Assembly (NCBI RefSeq): GCF_004022465.1 | Contig: NZ_SAVA01000004.1 | Coordinates: forward strand, 186,001-250,000 | Source: Rhodobacter huangdaonensis | GTDB taxonomy: Bacteria > Pseudomonadota > Alphaproteobacteria > Rhodobacterales > Rhodobacteraceae | Direction: 5' to 3' | DNA length: 64,000 nucleotides | Shown here: piece by piece, positions 24,746 to 34,091 of the stretch | How positions within the stretch are numbered: position 1 is the stretch's first letter | How the letters are laid out: every line of letters begins with the position of its first letter | Notes under the pieces: generated by a model | The model's input: the letters and a program-made list of their open reading frames with translations, nothing else | What the model was told of the DNA's origin: nothing | Databases searched by the model: none | Position numbers and translations under genes: made by a program

Positions 24746-25801
24746 ATGAAGATCGACCCGAACCCGCGCCTTGCCCACGCCCCCGCAGACCACCCGCCGG
24801 TGCCGCAAGCGAAGATCGGGGTGCTCTTTGCCAATCTCGGCACGCCGGACGCGACCGACTACTGGTCGATGCGGCGCTATCTGAGTGAATTCCTCTCGGA
24901 CAAGCGGGTGATCGACATCCCGTCGTGGAAATGGCAGCCGCTGTTGCAGCTGATCATCCTGACGAAGCGGCCGTTCACCTCGGGGGCGAATTACCGCTCG
25001 ATCTGGAACACCGAGGCGAACGAAAGCCCGCTGATGACGATCACCAAAAACCAGGTGGCGAAGCTGCGCGAGGCGATCGAGGCGCGCTTCGGCACCGGCG
25101 TGATGGTCGATTTCTGCATGCGCTACGGCAATCCCTCGACCGCCTCGGTGGTCGATCGGATGGTGCAGGCGGGCTGCGAGAAGATCCTGTTCTTCCCGCT
25201 TTATCCGCATTACGCGGGCGCCACGAGCGCCACCGCGAACGATGCCTTCTTCCGCGCGCTGATGACGCAAAAGCGCGCGCCCGCCGCCCGCACCGTGCCC
25301 GAGTATTTCGACCGGCCGAGCTATATCGACGCGCTCGCGCAATCGGTCGAGCGGGTCTATGCCACGCTGCCCGCCCGCCCCGACGTGCTGGTGGCCTCCT
25401 ATCACGGCATGCCGAAGCGCTATCTGATGGAGGGCGACCCCTACCATTGCCAGTGCCAGAAGACCTCGCGCCTGCTGATGGAACGGCTTGGCTGGCAGAA
25501 GGGCGATATCGACACCACCTTCCAGTCGGTCTTCGGCCGCGAGGAATGGCTCAAGCCCTATACCGTCGAGCATGTGGCCGAGCTTGCGAAGGCCGGCAAG
25601 AAGAACATCGCGGTGATCTCGCCGGCCTTCTCGGCCGATTGCATCGAGACGCTCGAGGAGATCAACGGCGAGATCCGCGAGGCCTTCGTGCATGCGGGCG
25701 GCGAGAGCTTTACCTACATCCCCTGCCTCAACGACGACGAACCGCATGTGCGCGCGCTGATGGAAGTGGTCGAGGAAAACCTCGCCGGCTGGACCCGCTG
25801 A
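24746..25801 (+). CDS. hemH: Ferrochelatase
   Basis: Inserts ferrous iron into protoporphyrin IX, the last step of protoheme synthesis, at the inner face of the membrane. The 351-residue protein has FANLGTPD, the catalytic histidine in VASYHGMPKRY, the CQCQKT segment and SPAFSADCIETLEE. ATG 24746 follows AGGA; an open frame to 24659 has no family similarity. It is convergent with the thiolase gene, with 4 nt between the ends. I see no iron box in its upstream region. Confidence 0.96.
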   Translation: MKIDPNPRLAHAPADHPPVPQAKIGVLFANLGTPDATDYWSMRRYLSEFLSDKRVIDIPSWKWQPLLQLIILTKRPFTSGANYRSIWNTEANESPLMTITKNQVAKLREAIEARFGTGVMVDFCMRYGNPSTASVVDRMVQAGCEKILFFPLYPHYAGATSATANDAFFRALMTQKRAPAARTVPEYFDRPSYIDALAQSVERVYATLPARPDVLVASYHGMPKRYLMEGDPYHCQCQKTSRLLMERLGWQKGDIDTTFQSVFGREEWLKPYTVEHVAELAKAGKKNIAVISPAFSADCIETLEEINGEIREAFVHAGGESFTYIPCLNDDEPHVRALMEVVEENLAGWTR

Positions 25802-25805
25802 TCCC

Positions 25806-26981
25806 TCAGAAGATCTCGAACAGACCCGCCGCGCCCTGGCCGCCGCCGATGCACATCGACACGACGCCAAGGCGCGCGCCGCGGCGGTGGCCCTCGAGCA
25901 GCAGGTGCCCCGCCATGCGGGCGCCCGACATGCCGTAGGGATGGCCGATCGCGATCGCGCCGCCGTTCACGTTCAGCCGCTCGTCGGGAATGCCGAGCCG
26001 GTCGCGGCAGGGCAGCAACTGTGCCGCGAAGGCCTCGTTGATCTCCCACAGGTCGATGTCCTCGACGCGCAGCCCGGCGCGGTCGAGAAGCCGCGGGATC
26101 GCGCGCAGCGGGCCGAGGCCCATCTCCTCGGGCGCGCAGCCGGCCACGGCAAAGCCGCGCAGTGCGCCAAGCGGGGTCAGCCCGCGCCGCGCCGCCTCGG
26201 CCGCCGACATCAGCACGCAGGCCGAGGCGCCGTCCGACAGCTGGCTCGCATTGCCGGCGGTGACGCAGCCCTCGGCGCCCAGCACCGGGGCCAGCGCCGC
26301 CAGCCCCTCGGCCGTGGTGCCGGGGCGGTTGCATTCGTCCTGTTCGAGCCGCGCCGGCTCGCTCCGGGTCTCGCCGCTCGCCTTGTCGGTGACGCGGCGC
26401 AGGGCCTCGACCGGCACGATCTCGGCCGCGAACCGGCCTGCGGCCTGGGCCGCCGCGGTGCGCGCCTGGCTTTGCAGCGCATAGGCATCCTGTGCCGACC
26501 GGCTGACGCCGCAGCGCTGTGCCACCACCTCGGCGGTCTCGATCATCGTCATGTAATAGCTGTCGGGCACCCCCGGGCAGCGGTAGCGGCTGCCGTTCCA
26601 CGTTGCGTTCTGCACCAGCGAGATGCTGTCGAGCCCGCCGGCCAGCGCCACCTCGACGCCCTCGACGGCGATCATGTGGGCGGCCGCAGCGATCGCGTTC
26701 AGCCCCGAGGCGCATTGCCGGTCGACGGTCGCCGCGGCCACCGTGTCGGGCAGGCCCGCGGCCAGCACCGCATGGCGCGCGACGTTCACCCCGGTGCTGC
26801 CCTGGGTCAGGGCCGAGCCGAAGACCGCCTCCTCGATCTCGCCGCCCTCGAGGCCGGCGCGGGCCACCGCGGCGCGGATCGCATGGGCGGCCAGTGCCGG
26901 CCCCTCGAGGTCGTTGAAGGCGCCGCGATAGGCCTTGCCGATCGGCGTGCGGGCGGTGGAGACGATGACGGCTTCGCGCAT
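25806..26981 (-). CDS. Thiolase (acetyl-CoA C-acyltransferase)
   Basis: Cleaves 3-oxoacyl-CoA with CoA to acetyl-CoA and a shortened acyl-CoA, or the reverse. The 391-residue protein has nucleophile C90 (DRQCASGLNA), H347 (GHPYGMSGAR) and C377 (SMCIGGGQG), plus NEAFA. Last gene of the nine-gene importer/catabolic operon, 11 nt after the M20 gene. It would complete degradation of a 3-oxo acid activated by the CoA-transferase encoded upstream. Chain-length preference is unknown. Confidence 0.93.
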   Translation of the reverse strand: MREAVIVSTARTPIGKAYRGAFNDLEGPALAAHAIRAAVARAGLEGGEIEEAVFGSALTQGSTGVNVARHAVLAAGLPDTVAAATVDRQCASGLNAIAAAAHMIAVEGVEVALAGGLDSISLVQNATWNGSRYRCPGVPDSYYMTMIETAEVVAQRCGVSRSAQDAYALQSQARTAAAQAAGRFAAEIVPVEALRRVTDKASGETRSEPARLEQDECNRPGTTAEGLAALAPVLGAEGCVTAGNASQLSDGASACVLMSAAEAARRGLTPLGALRGFAVAGCAPEEMGLGPLRAIPRLLDRAGLRVEDIDLWEINEAFAAQLLPCRDRLGIPDERLNVNGGAIAIGHPYGMSGARMAGHLLLEGHRRGARLGVVSMCIGGGQGAAGLFEIF

Positions 26982-26992
26982 TCTTTGGGTCC

Positions 26993-28285
26993 TCAGACGG
27001 GTTCGACGCCGCACCAGTCGGCGATGAAAAGGGCGGTGGAGCGGGTGACGCGGCGGATGCTTTCCAGCTCGACGCGCTCGTCGAAGCCGTGGATCGCCTC
27101 GGCGCGCGGGCCATAGACGATGGCCGGCGTGTCGGCATAAAGGCCGAAGAAGCGCGCGTCGGTGGTGGCGGTGATGGCGCGGCGCGGCAGTGCCTCGCCG
27201 GTGGCGCCCAGATGGGCGCGGTCGATCGTCTCGATCGCGGCGCGGGCCGTGGCCGAGCCGTCGTCCGAGAGCGCATAGCCCTCGGCCATGAAGCCGTGAT
27301 AGACGAGCTCGGGCAGGGCGTCGCGCAGGAAGGGATTGGCGCGGGCGGCGTCGCGGATCACTTCCTCAATCTCGGCGCGGGCGGTGGCCAGATCCTGCCC
27401 CGGATAGACCGCGATGCGCAGGTCGAAGACGCACCAGGCGGGCACCGAGCTCGGCCAGTCGCCGCCGGTGATGCGGCCGATGTTCAGGTTCACCGGGTGA
27501 TGGGCATGGGCGAAATCGTGATGGCGGCAGGCCGGGGCGTTCCAGCGCGCCTCGAGCCCGTGCAGCGCCTCGATCAGCGGGAAGGCGGCCTCGATCGCAT
27601 TCGCGCCGCTGCCGGCATAGGCGACATGGGTCGGCAGGCCGCGCAGATGCACCTGACACCAGATCACCCCGAGCTGCGCGGTGACGAGGCTTTCCTCGAA
27701 GGGCTCGGGGATCAGCGCCGCATCGGCGCGATAGCCGCGCACCAGACAGGCAAGGGCGCCATTGCCGGTGCATTCCTCCTCGACCACCGATTGCACGAAG
27801 ACATCGGCCGCCGGCTGCAGCCCGAGCGCGCGCAGCGCATCGAGCGCGAAGAGGTTCGAGGCCAGCCCCGCCTTCATGTCGCCCGCGCCGCGGCCGTAAA
27901 GCCAGCCGTCCTCGATGCGCGGTGCGAAGGGCGGGGTGCTCCACATCTCCCCGGGGCCTGCTGGCACCACGTCGACATGGCCGTTCAGGATCAGCGAGCG
28001 GCCCTTGCGGCTGCGGCTGCGGTGGCTGCCGACGACGTTCCAGGCGTCCTCGTAAGGGGTGAGGACGGGCGAGAAGCCGGGCTGGTCGCGGATCTCGTCA
28101 AGCGCGATCTGCCAATGGTCGACGGCAAGGCCGCGCGCGGCCATCTCATCTGCCATGAAGGCCTGCGCGCTCTGCTCGTTGCCGCGCGTCGAGGGATGCG
28201 CGGTCAGCTCGCACAGGAAGTCGATCTCGCGCTCGAAGAGCGCATCGACCGCCGAGAGGATGCGGGTGGAAAGGTCGGGGTCCAT
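26993..28285 (-). CDS. M20 family amidohydrolase (ArgE/DapE-type deacylase)
   Basis: A 430-residue di-zinc hydrolase with metal ligands and catalytic acids H103 (LNGHVDVVP), D136 (GRGAGDMKAG) and E170/E171 (VEEECTGNGA), and a lid/dimerisation domain in the middle (THVAYAGSGANAIEA). Relatives remove acyl groups from N-acyl amino acids or cleave succinyl-diaminopimelate. In this operon it could deacylate an imported N-acyl amino acid, or a downstream intermediate such as an acetamido acid. Substrate not assignable. Confidence 0.9.
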   Translation of the reverse strand: MDPDLSTRILSAVDALFEREIDFLCELTAHPSTRGNEQSAQAFMADEMAARGLAVDHWQIALDEIRDQPGFSPVLTPYEDAWNVVGSHRSRSRKGRSLILNGHVDVVPAGPGEMWSTPPFAPRIEDGWLYGRGAGDMKAGLASNLFALDALRALGLQPAADVFVQSVVEEECTGNGALACLVRGYRADAALIPEPFEESLVTAQLGVIWCQVHLRGLPTHVAYAGSGANAIEAAFPLIEALHGLEARWNAPACRHHDFAHAHHPVNLNIGRITGGDWPSSVPAWCVFDLRIAVYPGQDLATARAEIEEVIRDAARANPFLRDALPELVYHGFMAEGYALSDDGSATARAAIETIDRAHLGATGEALPRRAITATTDARFFGLYADTPAIVYGPRAEAIHGFDERVELESIRRVTRSTALFIADWCGVEPV

Positions 28286-28296
28286 GATCTTTTGCC

Positions 28297-28965
28297 TCAG
28301 AATGTCGGAATGTCGCCCACGGGCAGGGCGATCGGGGCGCCGGTCGCCTCCTGCACCTCGCGCGCGGTGACGCCGCGGGCGAGTTCGCGCAGGGCGAAGC
28401 CCGCGGGGGTGATGTCGACCACCGCAAGATCGGTGAAGATCCGCGCGACATGGGCGGTGGCGGTGAGCGGCAGCGAGCAGCGGGCAAGCAGCTTCGGATT
28501 GCCCTTGCGGTCGGTGTGGGTGGTCAGCACCACCACCCGCCGCGCCTTCTGCGCCAGCTCGATCGCGCCGCCCGCGCCCGGCGAGAACCGCCCGGGGATC
28601 TTCCAGTTCGCCAGATCGCCGGTCTCGGCCACCTCGAAGGCGCCGAGCATGGTCAGGTCGAGCCGGCCCGAGCGCACCAGCGCAAAGCTCACCGCGCTGT
28701 CGAAATAGGCCGAGCCCGGGATCGGCGAGACATAGGCGCCGCCGGCGTCGATCAGGTTGCGGTCGGCCTCGGCCGCGGGCAGCGTCGGGCCGATGCCGGC
28801 CATGCCGTTCTCGGTGTGCAGGCAGACCGGGAAGCCCGCGGGCAGATGGTCGACCACCTGCGTCGGCAGGCCGATGCCGAGGTTCACCACCATGCCCGGG
28901 GTGATCTCGCGGGCGGCGCGGGCGACCATGCGCCGGCGCGGATCGGGGGTCTTATCGTCTGACAA
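28297..28965 (-). CDS. 3-oxoacid CoA-transferase, subunit B
   Basis: Catalytic subunit that moves CoA to a 3-oxo acid via a glutamyl-CoA intermediate. The 222-residue protein has GMVVNLGIGLPTQVVDHLP and the catalytic HTENGMAGIGP (E52). The start is TTG 28965, supported by GAGGAA 8 nt upstream; the first ATG (28929) has no RBS and would cut into the domain. It overlaps subunit A by 14 nt, suggesting coupled translation of a 1:1 complex. Confidence 0.93.
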   Translation of the reverse strand: MSDDKTPDPRRRMVARAAREITPGMVVNLGIGLPTQVVDHLPAGFPVCLHTENGMAGIGPTLPAAEADRNLIDAGGAYVSPIPGSAYFDSAVSFALVRSGRLDLTMLGAFEVAETGDLANWKIPGRFSPGAGGAIELAQKARRVVVLTTHTDRKGNPKLLARCSLPLTATAHVARIFTDLAVVDITPAGFALRELARGVTAREVQEATGAPIALPVGDIPTF

Positions 28966-29647
28966 CGCCGTATTCCTCGCTGATCTCGGTAAGCGGACAG
29001 ATCCGGTCGACGAAGACGCCGGGGGTCTCGACCGCGTCGGGGGCCAGCCCGCCGAGCGGCAGGAGCGTCTCGGTCTCGGCGATGACGAGGCGCGCGGCCA
29101 TCGCCATCAGCGGGTTGAAGTTCCGCGCCGTGGCGACATAGGCGAGGTTGCCGAAACGGTCGGCGCGGTCGGCGTGGATCAGTGCCGCATCGGCACGCAG
29201 CGCGGTCTCGACGAGCAGCGGGCGGCCCCCGACCTCGACGCGCTGCTTGCCGGCGGCCAGTTCGGTGTCGAGCCCGATGTCGGTCAGGATCGCGGGCAGG
29301 CCCGCCCCGCCGGCGCGGATGCGCTCGGCCAGAATGCCCTGTGCGCAGAACTCGACCTCGAGCCGGCCCTCGTTCATCGCGGCGATGGCATGGGCGTTCA
29401 GCCCGATATGGGTGGCGATCAGCTTGCGCACCCGGCCCGCGGCGATCAGGTGGTCAAGGCCCATGCCGGTCTCGTTGGCGTCGTTCTTGATCAGGGTGAG
29501 CCCGGTCTGTCCCTGCCGCAGCAGCTCGCGCAGCAGGGTGAAGGGGGTGCCGGGCACGCCGAAGCCGCCCACCATGATCGTGGCGCCATCCGGGATGGCG
29601 GCGATGGCCGCCTCGATCGAGGCGGTCTTGTCGGGAAGGCTGGTCAC
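28952..29647 (-). CDS. 3-oxoacid CoA-transferase, subunit A
   Basis: CoA-binding subunit of the same enzyme, 231 residues. Signature TIMVGGFGVPGTPFTL with the oxyanion/CoA loop near residue 25, then IKNDANETGMGLDHLIAAGR. The start is GTG within a GTGA overlap with the aminotransferase stop. Together with subunit B this resembles AtoDA/PcaIJ/ScoAB-type transferases. Confidence 0.93.
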   Translation of the reverse strand: MTSLPDKTASIEAAIAAIPDGATIMVGGFGVPGTPFTLLRELLRQGQTGLTLIKNDANETGMGLDHLIAAGRVRKLIATHIGLNAHAIAAMNEGRLEVEFCAQGILAERIRAGGAGLPAILTDIGLDTELAAGKQRVEVGGRPLLVETALRADAALIHADRADRFGNLAYVATARNFNPLMAMAARLVIAETETLLPLGGLAPDAVETPGVFVDRICPLTEISEEYGVVRR

Positions 29648-31002
29648 GCCGCGGCCTCCGCCTGCACCGGCAGGTCATGCGCCGCGGCAAAGGCATCGAG
29701 CGCGTCGATCAGAATCGCCATCAGCTCGTCGATCTGCGCCTCGGTGATGATCAGCGGCGGGCAGACGAGGAAATGGTCGCCCTCGACCCCGCCGCGGGTG
29801 CGGCGCGAATAGATGATGAGACCGCGGTCATAGGCGAGTTCCACCAGCTCGCTGTAGGCGTTCCATTCCTTCGGCAGCGGCGCCATCGTGGCGCGGTCCG
29901 AGACCATCTCGAAGGCCAGCAGCAGCCCCTTGCCGCGGACATGGCCGATGAAGGGATAGCGTTCCATCAGCGCCTCGAGCCGGGCCTTCAGCACCTCGCC
30001 CATCTGCGCGCCATGCTCGATGATCCCGTGCTCTTCCATCTCGTCGAGCACCGCAAGCCCTGCGGCGCAGGCGAGCGGGTTGCCGGCATAGGTGAAGCCG
30101 TGCAGGAAACCGCCGGCATCAAGCAGCGCCTCGACCATGTCGGCGCGCGCCGCCACCGCACCGAGCGGCGCATAGCCCGCACCGAGCCCCTTCGACATCG
30201 CCACGATGTCGGGGGTGATGCCCCAGTGCTCGCAGGCGAGGAAGGTGCCGGTGCGCCCGGCGCCGGTCATCACCTCGTCATAGATCAGGATCACGCCGTA
30301 TTCGTCACAGATCTCGCGGATCCGGGTGTAATAGCTGTCGGGGGCAACGAGCGCGCCGGTCGAGGCGCCGCCCACCGGCTCCATGATGAAGGCAAGCACG
30401 GTCTCGGGGCCCTCGGCCTCGATCCGCTCGCGCAGCATCTCGGCATAGCGGATGCCACGCGCCTCTTCGGTCAGGTTGTCGAGGTCGAGATAGGTCTGCG
30501 GCGCCTTCACATGCGGCATCTCGCGGAACATCGGCGCGAAGGGGCCGGCGAACAGCTTGCCGCCGGTCAGCGCCAGCGCGCCAAGGGTGCCGCCGTGATA
30601 GGCGGGGCTGCGCGAGATCACCTTCCAGCGGCTGTGCTGGCCCTGGGTGACGGCATATTGCCGGGCGAGCTTTTCGGCCGTCTCCACCGCCTCCGAGCCG
30701 CCCGAGACGAAGAAGATCCGGTCGAGCCCCGCGGGCATGCGCGCGGCCAGACGCGCCGCCAGATCTTCGGAGGGGCGGGTGCGGAAATGCAGCCGGTAGC
30801 CGAAGGTGGCGCGGTCCATCTGCGCCTTCATCTTCGCCAGCACCGTCGGGTTCGAATGCCCGATGTTCGACACCATCGCCCCCGACGAGCCGTCGATGTA
30901 GCGCTTGCCGCTTTCGTCATAAAGATAGATCCCCTCGCCGCGGTCGAGGAAGGGGCGCGGCTGGCGCGACTGGTAAAACAGATGGGACTGATTCTCGGTC
31001 AT
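29644..31002 (-). CDS. Class III aminotransferase (omega-amino acid type)
   Basis: A 452-residue PLP enzyme of fold type I. PLP lysine K271 (VAMSKGLGAGYAPLGAV), cofactor aspartate D242 (LIYDEVMTGAGRTG) and the phosphate-binding VSGGSEAVETA are visible. Class III enzymes act on amino groups distal to the carboxylate, so a 3-amino acid giving a 3-oxo acid would fit the CoA-transferase and thiolase that follow. Overlaps both neighbours by 4 nt. The substrate is inferred from context only. Confidence 0.9.
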   Translation of the reverse strand: MTENQSHLFYQSRQPRPFLDRGEGIYLYDESGKRYIDGSSGAMVSNIGHSNPTVLAKMKAQMDRATFGYRLHFRTRPSEDLAARLAARMPAGLDRIFFVSGGSEAVETAEKLARQYAVTQGQHSRWKVISRSPAYHGGTLGALALTGGKLFAGPFAPMFREMPHVKAPQTYLDLDNLTEEARGIRYAEMLRERIEAEGPETVLAFIMEPVGGASTGALVAPDSYYTRIREICDEYGVILIYDEVMTGAGRTGTFLACEHWGITPDIVAMSKGLGAGYAPLGAVAARADMVEALLDAGGFLHGFTYAGNPLACAAGLAVLDEMEEHGIIEHGAQMGEVLKARLEALMERYPFIGHVRGKGLLLAFEMVSDRATMAPLPKEWNAYSELVELAYDRGLIIYSRRTRGGVEGDHFLVCPPLIITEAQIDELMAILIDALDAFAAAHDLPVQAEAAA

Positions 31003-31766
31003 TTTGCACCTTCGAGATATTTGCGCAGGAAGTTCCGGGTCCGCTCCTGGGCGGGGGTCTTGAACACCACCGAGGGCGGGCCTTCCTCGACGACGACACC
31101 GCCGTCCATGAAGATCACGCGGTCGCAGACCGAGGCGGCGAAATCCATCTCGTGGGTCACGATGATCATCGTCATGTGCTCTTCGGCGAGGCGCTTCATC
31201 ACCTGGTTCACCTCCTCGACCAGCTCGGGATCGAGCGCCGAGGTCGCCTCGTCGAACAGCATCAGCTTCGGTTTCATCGCCAGCGCCCGGGCGATCGCGA
31301 CGCGCTGCTTCTGCCCGCCCGAGAGCTGCGAGGGGTAATAGTCGATGCGTTCGAGCATGCCGACATGGGCAAGCTGCTCCTCGGCCAGCCGGTTCGCCTC
31401 GGCCTCGCCAAACCGCTTGAGCAGCTTCGGCGCCATCGTCACGTTCTGCCGCACGGTCAGGTGCGGGAACAGGTTGAAGTGCTGGAACACCATGCCGATG
31501 TGCTGGCGCATCTCGTTGATATGCGCCTCGTACTGGTGGTGCGGCAGGGTCTTGTTCACCTGCACGCCTTCGAGCAGCACCTCGCCCGCGCTGAGCGGAT
31601 CGAGATCGTTGATCGCACGCAGCAGCGTCGACTTGCCCGAGCCGGAGGGGCCGATGATCGCGACGATCTCGCCACGGTTCACCGTCAGGTTGACGTCACG
31701 CAGCACCTCGAGCGAGCCATAGGATTTCTGCGCGTGGCGGATTTCGACGAAAGGGGTCTGGGTCAT
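30999..31766 (-). CDS. Amino-acid ABC transporter ATP-binding protein
   Basis: A 255-residue ATPase with Walker A GPSGSGKST, signature LSGGQKQR and Walker B LMLFDEATSALDP, typical of polar amino-acid importers (GlnQ/HisP group). Cytoplasmic, pairs with the two permeases encoded just upstream (15-nt gap) and overlaps the aminotransferase by 4 nt. Confidence 0.95.
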   Translation of the reverse strand: MTQTPFVEIRHAQKSYGSLEVLRDVNLTVNRGEIVAIIGPSGSGKSTLLRAINDLDPLSAGEVLLEGVQVNKTLPHHQYEAHINEMRQHIGMVFQHFNLFPHLTVRQNVTMAPKLLKRFGEAEANRLAEEQLAHVGMLERIDYYPSQLSGGQKQRVAIARALAMKPKLMLFDEATSALDPELVEEVNQVMKRLAEEHMTMIIVTHEMDFAASVCDRVIFMDGGVVVEEGPPSVVFKTPAQERTRNFLRKYLEGAK

Positions 31767-31781
31767 GTCGCTTCCGATCTC

Positions 31782-32438
31782 TCAGCGGGAGAGCCGGATG
31801 CGCCGTTCGATCCGGCGCAGGACGGCTTCCATCCCGAGGTTGATGACGTAGTAGAGAACCGCGGCCGCGGCGTAGAACTCGAAGGCGCGGTAGGTGCGGC
31901 CGATCGCGAGCTGCGCGGCAAGGGTCAGCTCGGCCACCCCGATCACCGAGACGAGGGCCGAATCCTTGAGCAGCGCGATCATGTTGTTGCCGATCGGCGG
32001 CACCACCGAGCGCACCGCCTGCGGCACCACGATCCGCACCAGCGCCTGCGGCCGCGACAGGCCGAGCGTGCGCGCCGCCTCCATCTGGCCGCGGTCGACG
32101 GCGAGGATTGCGGTCTGGATCAGCTCGGAATTGTAGACCGCGTAATGCAGGCCCAGTCCGATCACCCCGGCGACGAAGGCGGGCAGGTCGATGCCGATCT
32201 GCACGAGGCCGAAATAGATCAGGAACAGCTGCAGCAGCAGCGGCGTGCCCATGAAGAGCCAGGCGACGAAGCGCGCCGGCAGGCGGATCGCCCAGGGCCC
32301 GTACAGCGCGATCACCGCAAGCGCGATGCCGCCCAGGAAGCTGAGCACGGCCGAGACGACGGTCAGCAGCACCGTCCACAACGCCCCGAGCAGCAGCGCC
32401 CCGGCGAAGGACGGCACGACGGAGAAATCAAGCCCCAT
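31782..32438 (-). CDS. Amino-acid ABC transporter permease 1
   Basis: A 218-residue HisM-type permease with five or so membrane helices and the cytoplasmic EAA loop EAARTLGLSRPQALVRIVVP. ATG 32438 has AAAGGTG upstream at usual spacing; an upstream GTG (32447) would add three residues. Forms the channel with permease 2. Confidence 0.92.
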   Translation of the reverse strand: MGLDFSVVPSFAGALLLGALWTVLLTVVSAVLSFLGGIALAVIALYGPWAIRLPARFVAWLFMGTPLLLQLFLIYFGLVQIGIDLPAFVAGVIGLGLHYAVYNSELIQTAILAVDRGQMEAARTLGLSRPQALVRIVVPQAVRSVVPPIGNNMIALLKDSALVSVIGVAELTLAAQLAIGRTYRAFEFYAAAAVLYYVINLGMEAVLRRIERRIRLSR

Positions 32439-32477
32439 GGCGTGCACCTTTCGGCTGGAGAAGAGGGTGGGAGCGGC

Positions 32478-33125
32478 TCATGGCAGGCGCACCCGGCGGT
32501 CGAGGAAGGTGATGACCTTGCCGGTCGCGGTGATGATCGCGAGGTACAGGACGCCGGCGAGCAGGAACATCTCGAACGGCTTGTAGGTCGAGCCGATGTA
32601 GCGCTGCGCGGTATAGGTCAGCTCGATCACCGAGATCGCCGAGACGAGGGCGGTGGCCTTGATCTGGGCGTTGATGTTGACGCCGAGCGGGCGGATCATC
32701 AGCCGCATCGCCTGCGGCAGCACCACCTTGCGGAAGGCCTGCGGCCGCGACAGGCCGAGGGTGCGGGCGGCCTCGATCTGGCCATGATCGACGGCGATGA
32801 TCGCACCGCGCATCGTCTCGGTCATGTAGGCGCCGATGTTGATGCCAAGGCCGATCACCCCGGCCGAGAAGGCATCAAGCTGAAGGCCGATCTGCGGCCC
32901 GCCGAAATAGAGCAGGAACAGCTGGATCAGCGCCGGCGTGCCGCGGATGACGCTGACATAGGCGGCGCCGAGAAAGCGCAGCGCGGCGTGGCGCGACAGC
33001 CGCGCCGCAGCGCCGAGCGCGCCGCAGGCAAGCCCGATCAGCACGGTCAGCACCGAAAGCTCGACGGTGACGACGGCCGCCTGCAGGAAGAAGGGATAGA
33101 CCCTCAGGATGAGATCTGTGTCCAT
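32478..33125 (-). CDS. Amino-acid ABC transporter permease 2
   Basis: A 215-residue HisM-type permease closely similar in layout to permease 1 (EAARTLGLSRPQAFRKVVLP). Five membrane helices. It lies 84 nt after the binding-protein gene and 39 nt before permease 1. Confidence 0.93.
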   Translation of the reverse strand: MDTDLILRVYPFFLQAAVVTVELSVLTVLIGLACGALGAAARLSRHAALRFLGAAYVSVIRGTPALIQLFLLYFGGPQIGLQLDAFSAGVIGLGINIGAYMTETMRGAIIAVDHGQIEAARTLGLSRPQAFRKVVLPQAMRLMIRPLGVNINAQIKATALVSAISVIELTYTAQRYIGSTYKPFEMFLLAGVLYLAIITATGKVITFLDRRVRLP

Positions 33126-33209
33126 GACGGGCGGACCTGTCGCTTGGGGGATCGGACGCGGCGCACCGCCCGGGCGCGAAGGGCCGGGCGATGCGGGCGG
33201 GGGCGGACG

Positions 33210-33986
33210 TCAGCGGATGTCGCCGCCCACCCATTTCTGCGCGATCGCCAGATAGGTGCCGTCGGCCTGCATCGCGTCAAGCGCGTCCTGCATCGCCTTG
33301 TGCAGTTCGGGGTTGCCCTTGCGGATGGCGATGCCGGCCTCGTCGGCCACGCCCGGCAGCTCGACCTCGAGCTGGCGCACCGGCGCATCCTGGCTGCGGA
33401 TCGCCAGCAGCACCGGGATGTCGTCGTTCACGATCGCGTCGACGCGGCCGTGCTCGAGCTCCATCAGCAGTTCCGGCAGGCCCTTGTAGGTGCGCACCTT
33501 GTAGCCCGCCTCGCGCGCCCATTGCTCGTGCGTCTCGCCGAGAGTGGCGCCGAGCGTCGCCGACTTCAGGTCGTTGAGCGTGGCGATCTTGCTGTCCTTG
33601 GCGACGAAGATGCCGCGGCGCATCCGGTAATAGGGGCCGACGAAATCGACCACCTGCTTGCGCTCGTCGGTGATCGACATCGAGCCGACGATGGCGTCGT
33701 ACTTGTTCGCCAGCAGCCCGCCGATGATGCCGTCCCAGGCGGTGGTGACGATCTCGACCTTCAGGCCCATGCGCTTGCCGATCTCGGTGCCGATCGCCGG
33801 GTCGAAGCCGACGACCTGGTTGCTGTCATCGACGAAGTTGAAGGGCGGGTAGGCGCCCGACATGGCGATGCGCAGCACGCCCTTGTCCTTCAGCGTGGCC
33901 AGTTCGTCGGCCGCGGCCGGACCTGCAAGGCCAAGCGCCACGCCCGCAACGAGGGCGGATTTGAGAAAACTTCTGCGGCTGGTCAT
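33210..33986 (-). CDS. Amino-acid ABC transporter substrate-binding protein with Tat-type signal
   Basis: A 258-residue periplasmic binding protein of the polar amino-acid family (solute-binding family 3): VLRIAMSGAYPPFNFVDDSN, GFDPAIGTEIGKRMG, then AIVGSMSITDERKQVVDFVG. The N-terminus MTSRRSFLKSALVAG is a good twin-arginine signal, which suggests export in folded form; this is not the rule for such proteins. ATG 33986 follows GGAGAG by 8 nt. First gene of the nine-gene operon, divergent from a LysR gene that probably controls it. Confidence 0.92.
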   Translation of the reverse strand: MTSRRSFLKSALVAGVALGLAGPAAADELATLKDKGVLRIAMSGAYPPFNFVDDSNQVVGFDPAIGTEIGKRMGLKVEIVTTAWDGIIGGLLANKYDAIVGSMSITDERKQVVDFVGPYYRMRRGIFVAKDSKIATLNDLKSATLGATLGETHEQWAREAGYKVRTYKGLPELLMELEHGRVDAIVNDDIPVLLAIRSQDAPVRQLEVELPGVADEAGIAIRKGNPELHKAMQDALDAMQADGTYLAIAQKWVGGDIR

Positions 33987-34091
33987 TTCGTGCACTCTCC
34001 TGTTGGGGGACGCCGTCGGTGCGGCGACTCTTGATGATTTTGTGCAGCGGCACCGGGGCCGCTCTGTGATGGAGGTTGCACGTCACGCAGT

